Assembly (NCBI GenBank): GCA_964525625.1
Contig: CAZGKY010000068.1
Location: 1 to 10,761, forward strand
DNA: 10,761 nt
Direction: 5' to 3'
Source: Stramentimicrobium sp964525625
GTDB lineage: Bacteria; Atribacterota; Phoenicimicrobiia; Phoenicimicrobiales; Stramentimicrobiaceae
Part shown: positions 1 through 5,276 of the stretch, piece after piece
Numbering within the stretch: the first letter of the stretch is position 1
Layout of the letters: each line of letters begins with the position of its first letter
The notes under the pieces: model-generated
What the model saw: only the letters and a program-made list of their open reading frames with translations
What the model was told of the DNA's origin: nothing
Database searches by the model: none
Translations under genes and position numbers: made by a program

Positions 1-161
1 AACTGTATAGCTCCATACATAACACCATGATCAGTTAAAGCCAGCGCGGACATATTATTTTCTTTGGCTTTTCTGACTAAATCCTTGATACGACATGCTC
101 CATCTAGAAGACTGTATTCCGAATGCACATGTAGATGAACAAATCTTCCTTTTTCAGACAT
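1..161 (-). CDS. dnaE: DNA polymerase III alpha subunit, N-terminal fragment (cut by window edge)
   Basis: Catalytic subunit of the replicative DNA polymerase; only the first 53 codons lie in the window, reading leftwards off its edge. The translation begins MSEKGRFVHLHVHSEYSLLD and continues to ALTDHGVMYGAIQ. This is the very conserved start of the PHP domain of bacterial DnaE, with the metal-site histidines of the HLHVH motif (H9, H11, H13) and the TDHG motif near residue 43. The ATG at 159-161 is preceded by a weak AGAGAGAG purine run about 10 bases upstream and fits the usual DnaE N-terminus. It follows fba and pfp on the same strand but after a gap of 561 bp, so it is probably transcribed separately; I see no convincing promoter for it. 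PolC or a stand-alone PHP phosphatase is less likely because the spacing and the LLDG and DHGVMYG motifs are those of DnaE. Confidence 0.93.
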   Translation of the reverse strand, partial: MSEKGRFVHLHVHSEYSLLDGACRIKDLVRKAKENNMSALALTDHGVMYGAIQ

Positions 162-555
162 AAGTATACACTCTCTCTATTAAATATCACCTGAGTACAG
201 GTATTGTGGTCCTCTTGATAAGATTTTACTTTTATCAAAACTATTCATTAGGGAGGAACTTTTTTTAATTATTTCTAATATGGTACCTTTATTCTGCAAA
301 ATAATACACCTTTCTGTCCTGGGTCTAAAATAAAAAGACCTGCCTCAGAGAGTATATTTTTTGCCTTAGAAATATTATCTAAATTAACCTAATTTCAATA
401 TTACACAATATTATTTAAAGTCATAAAAAGGTCAACTCGCAGTGAAGAAAAAGAAAACTAGATGTTCAATAAATCAAAATATATCACACTTTTTAATTAC
501 AAAATCTGAAATAATTGATTGATATAAGAAAATATAAGAAATAAAAGTCAATAGG

Positions 556-580
556 AAGGGAAGCCCTGTGAGCTTCCCTT
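556..580 (-). terminator. Hairpin, possible terminator of the fba-pfp transcript
   Basis: A perfect 9-bp stem (AAGGGAAGC / GCTTCCCTT) closes a 7-base loop and stands out as GC-richer than its surroundings. It lies about 140 bp downstream of the pfp stop codon. Read on the minus strand it is followed by CCTATTGACTTTTATTTC, which is T-rich but lacks a clean U-tract, so termination is only a candidate role. No plus-strand gene upstream would use it. Confidence 0.35.
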
Positions 581-647
581 GATAGGTTATTCTCTAACTA
601 TTGCTAATACTGTCCTCAATATAATCATAATAAAAAATTCACTTATA

Positions 648-704
648 ATCAGTTTTAAAAATCTAGAAATTTCAGTAAATTTCAGATTTTTGTCTTAAAC
701 TGAT
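648..704 (-). terminator. Long AT-rich hairpin just after pfp
   Basis: This is an extended imperfect hairpin starting 18 bases beyond the pfp stop codon. From outside in it pairs ATCAGTTT (648-655) with AAACTGAT (697-704), AAAAATCT (657-664) with AGATTTTT (684-691), and GAAATTT (666-672) with AAATTTC (677-683) around a 4-base CAGT loop: 23 pairs interrupted by a 1/5 internal loop and one bulged A. Its position suits a 3' end or an mRNA-stabilising element of the fba-pfp message. The stem is AT-rich and the following minus-strand sequence is only moderately T-rich, so it is not a textbook intrinsic terminator. Confidence 0.45.
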
Positions 705-722
705 CTTTACCTATATTATTAA

Positions 723-1760
723 TTATTTAAAGAATATCTTCGCAAAATCAATCCATTCTTTTTTTACTATCTTAATTTCTTTGGTAGCTTCCTCCAATGG
801 AACCGAAATTATCTTGTTGCCTTTCATAGCCGCCATCTTTCCAAAATCTTCCTTTTCAATCAACTCCATGGCTTTGACTCCAGTACGTAAACCCAAAATT
901 CTATCAAATACTGTTGGATTGCCACCTCTCTGTATATGTCCAATAACGGCATGTCTTGTTTCCAATCCGGTTTTTTCAGCAATTATATCTCCCAAAGTTT
1001 GACCAATTTCTCTCTTCCTTAAAATCATATGTCCAAATTGATCTAATTCCTCCTGACCGGTATTAACTCCAGGTAACTCAACTCCTTCTGAAACTACCAC
1101 CAACGCGTACTTTTTTCTGGAATACACACGCTGTAGTTGTTTACACATCTCATCAATAGCAGGTGTTTCTTCTGGTAACAAGATCCAGTCTGCGCCAGAG
1201 GCTAATCCTGTATATAGAGCAACCCAGCCAGCATGTCTGCCCATAACTTCCAGAATCATTACCCTATGATGTGATTTCCCGGTATCCTCTAAACTCTTCA
1301 TAGCCTCTACGGCTCTGGTAACAGCACTATCAAAGCCAAAAGTAAAATCAGTGGAGGATAAATCATTATCCATTGTTTTAGGAGCTCCAACTACCTTTAC
1401 CTGGTATCCACTAAATAGTTGATGGGCAACTCCCAAAGTATCTTCTCCTCCCATAGCCAAAATAGCATCTAAACCATAGTTCTTGATCGTATTAAGTACT
1501 CTTTCTACACCACCTTCTATCTTAAAAGGATTGGTGCGCGAAGTTCCCAAAATAGTGCCAGCTTTATCTATTAATTCTTCAACATCCTGTAGGTGTATTT
1601 TAAAAAGATTTCCATCAATTAAACCTCTCCAGCCATCTCTAATACCAAATACCTCGTAATGATAATCATAGGCCCGATAGACTGCACCTCTAATAGCAGG
1701 ATTAAGTCCACAACAATCCCCTCCACCGGTTAGAATGCCAACTCTTTTTGTTTTAGACAT
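723..1760 (-). CDS. pfp: 6-phosphofructokinase, PPi-dependent type
   Basis: Phosphorylates fructose 6-phosphate to fructose 1,6-bisphosphate in the cytoplasm. The 345 residues match the usual length of short bacterial PFKs. Family motifs run in order: GGGDCCGLN (12-20; usually GGGDCPGLN, so Pro to Cys at 17), GTSR (72-75), GGED (104-107), PKTMDND (127-133, with D131 as catalytic base), MGRHAGW (173-179) and HIQRGG (275-280). Two positions separate donors: ATP enzymes carry Gly where this has D107, and E. coli-type ATP enzymes carry PGTIDND where this has K128. Asp plus Lys is the known PPi signature, and the GGED form resembles the actinomycete-type PPi-PFK as I recall it. PPi use is therefore inferred from residues, not proven. 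The gene follows fba by 42 bp on the same strand; its ATG is preceded by GGGGAGG and a 6-base spacer. The two are probably one transcript. Confidence 0.9.
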   Translation of the reverse strand: MSKTKRVGILTGGGDCCGLNPAIRGAVYRAYDYHYEVFGIRDGWRGLIDGNLFKIHLQDVEELIDKAGTILGTSRTNPFKIEGGVERVLNTIKNYGLDAILAMGGEDTLGVAHQLFSGYQVKVVGAPKTMDNDLSSTDFTFGFDSAVTRAVEAMKSLEDTGKSHHRVMILEVMGRHAGWVALYTGLASGADWILLPEETPAIDEMCKQLQRVYSRKKYALVVVSEGVELPGVNTGQEELDQFGHMILRKREIGQTLGDIIAEKTGLETRHAVIGHIQRGGNPTVFDRILGLRTGVKAMELIEKEDFGKMAAMKGNKIISVPLEEATKEIKIVKKEWIDFAKIFFK

Positions 1761-1802
1761 CTCTTTCCTCCCCGTACCTTAATAAAACTATAATAATATT
1801 TA

Positions 1803-2669
1803 TTATACCCGATTGTGACATCCCAATACTCTTATTCGATCTCTAATAACTTCTTTAGCTGCTTTTTTGGCTATACCTAAAGCATTGCGAGGATCGATAT
1901 CATCGGGATTTTTACTAAGATAATCTTGAATGGCCTTGGTAAAAGCCATCCGTATTCTCGTATCAATATTGATCTTACATATCCCGGCTGCAATTCCTTT
2001 TTTAATCTCTTCATCATCAGCTCCAGATGCTCCATGTAAGACCAGAGGAATACCGGTTAATTCCCTAATCTTTTCAATACGTGGTATATCCAATTTGGCA
2101 ATAGATTCTCTACACCCATGAATAGTTCCTACTGCTGCTGCTAAAGAATCAATCTCAGTTAATTGGACAAATTTTTTTGCTTCTTCCGGATCAGCCAAAA
2201 ATTCTTTTATTTTTTCCCGAGCTACACCCGGTTCATCACTAGAGTCCATCTTCCCTATCTGTCCAATTTCTGCTTCTACTGGTATACTACAGCTATGTGC
2301 CATTTCTACCACCTTTTTAGTTAAAGCCACATTCTCAGCAAAGGGCAATTTTGAGCCGTCAAACATCAAGGAGGTAAATCCAGCTCTTAAACACCTAATG
2401 TTTTGGTAATAATCAGTGCCATGATCCAGATGTAAAACAACAGGAATAAATGTTCTTTCCGCTAATACCTTAACCATGGCCACAATCATATCTAAACCAG
2501 CATATTTGATAGCTCCTTGAGAAGCCTGAACAATAACAGGTGCCCTTTCTTCTTCGGCAGTTTCAATAATAGCCTGTACAATCTCCATATTATTGGCATT
2601 AAAAGCACCGACTGCATAACGCTTTTTTTGAGCATCTTGTAAAATTTCTTTACTGGTTACTAAGGGCAT
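1803..2669 (-). CDS. fba: Class II fructose-1,6-bisphosphate aldolase
   Basis: Zn2+-dependent aldolase that reversibly splits fructose 1,6-bisphosphate into glyceraldehyde 3-phosphate and dihydroxyacetone phosphate. The 288 residues are a normal length for the FbaA/GatY/KbaY family. Visible motifs are GAFNANN (21-27), LHLDHG (79-84, with D82 as catalytic acid and H83 as Zn ligand), VEAEIG (131-136, E134), GTIHG (181-185, H184 as Zn ligand), LHGASG (211-216, H212 as Zn ligand) and the phosphate-binding stretch GICKINIDT (229-237). Tagatose-bisphosphate aldolase is close in sequence, but the phosphofructokinase next door favours glycolysis/gluconeogenesis. The ATG at 2667-2669 has a clear AAAGGAG 6 bases upstream, and a sigma-A-type promoter lies 39-68 bp further up. 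It is the first gene of the fba-pfp pair. Confidence 0.95.
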   Translation of the reverse strand: MPLVTSKEILQDAQKKRYAVGAFNANNMEIVQAIIETAEEERAPVIVQASQGAIKYAGLDMIVAMVKVLAERTFIPVVLHLDHGTDYYQNIRCLRAGFTSLMFDGSKLPFAENVALTKKVVEMAHSCSIPVEAEIGQIGKMDSSDEPGVAREKIKEFLADPEEAKKFVQLTEIDSLAAAVGTIHGCRESIAKLDIPRIEKIRELTGIPLVLHGASGADDEEIKKGIAAGICKINIDTRIRMAFTKAIQDYLSKNPDDIDPRNALGIAKKAAKEVIRDRIRVLGCHNRV

Positions 2670-2707
2670 AAAATTCTCCTTTCCTCTCTTTTATTTCTCT
2701 TGATAAA

Positions 2708-2737
2708 ATTATTCCAAGCAGTAATATATTTTGTCAA
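2708..2737 (-). promoter_or_regulatory. Sigma-A-type promoter of fba-pfp
   Basis: On the minus strand a perfect -35 box TTGACA (2732-2737) is followed after 18 bases by the -10 box AATAAT (2708-2713), 5 of 6 to consensus. A start near 2701 would give a leader of about 30 nt ending in the fba ribosome binding site. The hairpin island begins 17 bp upstream of the -35 box, where a regulator could bind. Confidence 0.6.
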
Positions 2738-2753
2738 TCAAGTAAATTCGCAT

Positions 2754-2803
2754 CCACCAGACGGGTGTTTCCAAAAACCTCTACCCAAGGTGGGCATATT
2801 TTT
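2754..2803 (+). other. GC-richer nested hairpin followed by a T run
   Basis: This GC island in AT-rich DNA folds into nested stems: CCACC (2754-2758) with GGTGG (2789-2793), GGGT (2763-2766) with ACCC (2783-2786), and GTTT (2767-2770) with AAAC (2775-2778) around CCAA. On the plus strand it is followed by GCATATTTTTG, giving a terminator-like look, yet no plus-strand gene precedes it. It could be the end of a small RNA, a repeated intergenic element, or an upstream operator for fba. The function is unknown. Confidence 0.35.
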
Positions 2804-2927
2804 GTCTATCTTTTGTTAAGCTCTTTTTCTTAAATTTGCTGAAAAATAATATTTCTCTAAGTGCTACCACTTCCTTACCTTACAGTTTGGGTGCACCATT
2901 GTCCTAAATAGTTTTTTTAATCTTTTT

Positions 2928-3003
2928 TTAATAAGCCAATTTATTTAACCATTGCCCACTTCGAAAAAGGTGAACTTTCACTGTTAAATAAATTGTTAAT
3001 AAG
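2928..3003. repeat. MITE-like palindromic element flanked by an 8-bp direct repeat
   Basis: A perfect 13-bp inverted repeat, CAATTTATTTAAC (2937-2949) and GTTAAATAAATTG (2983-2995), encloses 33 bases. It is flanked by identical 8-mers TTAATAAG, at 2928-2935 (one base before the left arm) and 2996-3003 (directly after the right arm). This is the layout of a very small transposable element with terminal inverted repeats and a target-site duplication. The region is AT-rich, so part of the match may be chance. It is not a terminator, as neither strand has a U-tract after the stem. Confidence 0.4.
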
Positions 3004-3195
3004 AAAGAAAAAAATCCTTACCTAAAAGTAAATGCTAAATAATTTATTCTTTTACATTATATATTTTTGACCATATTATTGCAATTAATTTTATGAAAGT
3101 AAGGATAATTCCCCTGTAAAATAGGAAAAACAAAAAAATAAAACAGAATAATAATGAGCAATAAGTTGACCTGAAAACCCTTTTGGTAATAATAT

Positions 3196-3224
3196 TTGAG
3201 AAATACTATAATTAGTGCTATATT
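3196..3224 (+). promoter_or_regulatory. Sigma-A-type promoter of hflK-hflC
   Basis: TTGAGA (3196-3201) and TATATT (3219-3224), each 5 of 6 to consensus, are separated by the ideal 17 bases. Transcription from about 3231 would give a leader of roughly 100 nt. Alternatives overlap it: TATAAT at 3207-3212 with TTGGTA upstream, and TTGACC (3166-3171) with TAATAT (3190-3195). The region is promoter-rich and the exact start is uncertain. Confidence 0.5.
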
Positions 3225-3329
3225 CGTATTATTACCTTAAAATCAATGTGAGATTTTTAGATGGGTTGAGTTAGCTATTAGCCTTACTCAAAAATAAAAA
3301 CAGAACAAAAGGAAAGAAAGGAGATAATT

Positions 3330-4337
3330 ATGGATGATTTTAGGGATTATTCTGGAGAAAAAATAATCAATATCGCTGAAAAAATTCCTAAACTAAGATT
3401 TGGTAAAAAATTACTGAAATTTTTAATTCTACTTTTTATAATTTTATATCTGGCTACTGGTATATACATTGTTCAACCTAATGAACAAGGAGTCATCAGA
3501 CGTTTTGGAAAGTTCCACAGACTAGACAGCCCTGGTCTTCATTATCACCTGCCCTTCCCCTTTGAATCAGCAGTAACCCCTTCTGTAACCGAAGTGAAGA
3601 GAATTGAAATTGGTTTTAGAACTATTCGTGGGAAATATATGGAGGTCTCAGAAGAAGCCCTCATGCTCACTGGAGATGAAAATATTGTTAGTGCTGAATC
3701 TATAGTGCAGTACCGCATTAAAAATGCTGCTCATTACCTTTTCAATATAATCGAACCAGAATTGACTGTGAAAAACGCTGCTGAGGCAGCCTTAAGACAG
3801 GTAATTGGTAGTCGCAAAATTGATGATGCCTTAACTGAAGGTAAATACGAAATTCAAGAAGAAACAAAATTACTTATCCAGGAATTACTGGATACTTACC
3901 AGTCAGGAATTTTGGTCATTGCCGTTCAATTGCAGGACGTTAATCCACCTTCTGAGGTATCAGCTGCCTTCAAAGATGTGGCTAGTGCTAAAGAGGATAA
4001 AAGTAAATTTATCAATGAAGCAGAAGGTTACCGTAATGATATAATTCCTAAGGCCAGAGGCGATGCAGCGAGAATTGTGAAAGAGGCAGAAGGCTATAAA
4101 ATAGAAAGGATAAGAAAGGCAGAGGGTGATGTGGCCAAATTTAATCAAGTCTTAGCCGAATACCAGAAAGGGAAAGAAGTTACTAAATATCGTCTCTATG
4201 TTGAAACAATGGAAACAATATTACCCTACATGAAAAAATATATCATTACCGAAACAGATAGTAATATATTAAAACTATTATCATTAAATGAACCCCTGCT
4301 TCCAGATTTACTTAGAAAGGAGGAGTTGAAAAAATGA
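3330..4337 (+). CDS. hflK: HflK-like SPFH/band 7 membrane protein
   Basis: Subunit of the HflKC complex, which in E. coli assembles as a large membrane cage around the AAA+ protease FtsH and limits its access to membrane substrates. The 335-residue protein has a short basic N-terminus, one membrane anchor at about 28-48, then the band 7 domain opening with the family phrase QPNEQGVIRRFGK (49-61) and PGLHYHLPFPFES (68-80). A charged helical stretch from about 215 to 290 repeats EAEGY and KAEGD units, typical of the coiled-coil arm. The Gly-rich N-terminal extension of proteobacterial HflK is absent. The start ATG has AAAGGAG 6 bases upstream. Its stop overlaps the hflC start (ATGA), implying translational coupling. 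No ftsH lies in the window. Other SPFH proteins are possible, but the adjacent hflC makes HflK the best call. Confidence 0.92.
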   Translation: MDDFRDYSGEKIINIAEKIPKLRFGKKLLKFLILLFIILYLATGIYIVQPNEQGVIRRFGKFHRLDSPGLHYHLPFPFESAVTPSVTEVKRIEIGFRTIRGKYMEVSEEALMLTGDENIVSAESIVQYRIKNAAHYLFNIIEPELTVKNAAEAALRQVIGSRKIDDALTEGKYEIQEETKLLIQELLDTYQSGILVIAVQLQDVNPPSEVSAAFKDVASAKEDKSKFINEAEGYRNDIIPKARGDAARIVKEAEGYKIERIRKAEGDVAKFNQVLAEYQKGKEVTKYRLYVETMETILPYMKKYIITETDSNILKLLSLNEPLLPDLLRKEELKK

Positions 4338-5191
4338 GAAGAGGAATAATGTTAATTGCTTTAATCTTGATCATCATATTGGCAAATTTTATCTTTTTCA
4401 TTGTTGATGAAACTAAACAGGCTATCGTACTGCAATTTGGGAAACCGGTTCGGGTGATTCAGGAATCAGGTTTACATGCTAAAATTCCTTTTATCCAAAA
4501 TATAGTTCTCTTTGATTCAAGACTACTCATTTATGATGCTCCACCCACCGAAATTATTACCAGAGATAAAAAAACCTTAATCCTGGATAATTACGCCCGA
4601 TGGAAAATTGATAATCCTCTACTTTTTATGCAAACCGTCAGGGATATCAATGGAGCGCAGGCTAGATTGGATGATATAATTTACTCTGAACTAAGGGTAG
4701 ATTTGGGGAAATTCGACATGAGTGAAATTGTCTCTTTAAAAAGAACGGAAATTATGAAAACTGTTACTGAGCGAAGCAATGAAAAATCTATGGAATACGG
4801 CATAAATATAGTTGATGTGAGAATCAAAAGAGCCGATTTGCCTCCGGAAAATGAGCAAAACATATTTGCCAGAATGAAAGCAGAACGCCAACGTATTGCC
4901 AAACAATATCGGGCGGAAGGTATGGAAGAATCTGCCAAAATTATTGCAGAAACAGAAAGAGAAAAAACAATAATACTGGCAGAAGCATATCGTGAAGCAC
5001 AGCAGCTAAAAGGTGAAGGTGATGCAGAAGCAATCCGTATCTACGCTGAAAGCTTCAGTCAGGATCCAGTATTCTATCAATTTTTGAGGACTTTAGAATC
5101 TTACCAAAACAGCTGGCAAGAAAACACTACTATTCTGTTATCTTCTGAAAACCAATACATCCAATACCTTAATAATATAAACCCTGAATAA
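4334..5191 (+). CDS. hflC: HflC-like SPFH/band 7 membrane protein
   Basis: Partner of HflK in the FtsH-modulating membrane complex. The 285 residues carry an N-terminal signal-anchor (about 5-23) followed by VDETKQAIVLQFGKPVR (24-40), the typical HflC opening. Also present are the RMKAERQRIAKQYRAEG motif (180-196), the GEGDAEAIRIYAES segment (227-240) and FYQFLRTLESY (247-257), all hallmarks of HflC near the C-terminus. The ATG overlaps the hflK stop by 4 bases and is preceded by AAAGGAGGAG, so both genes are co-translated. Transcription most likely ends at the hairpin 37 bp after the stop codon. Confidence 0.93.
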   Translation: MRRGIMLIALILIIILANFIFFIVDETKQAIVLQFGKPVRVIQESGLHAKIPFIQNIVLFDSRLLIYDAPPTEIITRDKKTLILDNYARWKIDNPLLFMQTVRDINGAQARLDDIIYSELRVDLGKFDMSEIVSLKRTEIMKTVTERSNEKSMEYGINIVDVRIKRADLPPENEQNIFARMKAERQRIAKQYRAEGMEESAKIIAETEREKTIILAEAYREAQQLKGEGDAEAIRIYAESFSQDPVFYQFLRTLESYQNSWQENTTILLSSENQYIQYLNNINPE

Positions 5192-5227
5192 TTATTTCCC
5201 ATAAACCAGATGGTAAGCCGAGCTTTG

Positions 5228-5262
5228 GGGTCTGACTATTTTAGCTTATAATAGTCAGACCC
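5228..5262. terminator. Strong hairpin between convergent hflC and the fusion gene
   Basis: A perfect 13-bp stem (GGGTCTGACTATT, 5228-5240; AATAGTCAGACCC, 5250-5262) closes a 9-base loop between two converging genes. On the plus strand it is followed by TTATTACT, a weak U-tract. On the minus strand it is preceded by a T-poor stretch and followed by CAAAGC. It probably ends hflKC transcription and may also act on the opposing transcript. Confidence 0.75.
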
Positions 5263-5276
5263 TTATTACTATCCAA

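Larger units (their letters stand above)
162..722. other. Gene-free region between pfp and dnaE
   Basis: There is no coding frame of note on either strand. The stretch is very AT-rich and holds two hairpins, listed separately (556-580 and 648-704), both downstream of pfp and so candidate ends for the fba-pfp transcript. A short inverted repeat, ACCTG-AGTA-CAGGT at 189-202, lies 27 bases upstream of the dnaE start and could be an operator, but it is too short to claim. A weak minus-strand promoter-like pair (TTGACC at 430-435, TAATAT at 408-413, spacer 16) might serve dnaE with a leader of about 240 nt; this is speculative. Confidence 0.6.
2670..3329. other. Gene-free region between divergent fba and hflK
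   Basis: This 660-bp spacer between divergently transcribed operons has no supported gene. It holds, from left to right, the fba promoter (2708-2737), a GC-richer hairpin island ending in a T run (2754-2803), a small hairpin AAGTG-CTAC-CACTT (2859-2872), the 8-bp palindrome GGTGCACC (2890-2897), a MITE-like palindromic element (2928-3003), and the hflK promoter (3196-3224). In the hflK leader, TTGAGT (3266-3271) can pair with ACTCAA (3286-3291) around an inner GCT/AGC stem. The remainder is plain AT-rich sequence. Confidence 0.6.

Noticed and set aside
189..202. Short inverted repeat ACCTG-AGTA-CAGGT before dnaE, possibly a LexA-type operator
   Set aside because: Only 5-bp arms with an asymmetric centre and no match to a known SOS box.
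270..360. GGTACC and GGTCT...AGACC pairs suggesting a T-box-like leader
   Set aside because: No full T-box core, no terminator/antiterminator pair and no gene in the right orientation.
781..1002. Plus-strand frame of 73 codons opposite pfp, and similar ones opposite fba, hflK, hflC and the fusion gene
   Set aside because: They lie antisense within clearly functional genes and show no domain or ribosome site.
2733..2810. Minus-strand frame ending in VEVFGNTRLVDANLLD before fba, faintly like a PanC tail
   Set aside because: Only about 22 codons between two stops, no initiation codon, and its end overlaps the fba -35 box; resemblance is too short to claim a gene remnant.
2746..2907. Plus-strand open stretch of about 53 codons upstream of hflK
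   Set aside because: It has no start codon or ribosome site, and it runs through a hairpin island; more likely non-coding.
3014..3106. Inverted repeat ATCCTTAC / GTAAGGAT 77 bases apart
   Set aside because: Eight-base repeats at such distance are expected by chance in AT-rich DNA, and there is no flanking duplication.
3330..5191. Idea that the SPFH pair is a floatillin/NfeD-type or defence-associated system
   Set aside because: Gene order, ATGA overlap and family motifs fit ordinary hflK-hflC, with no extra partner gene.
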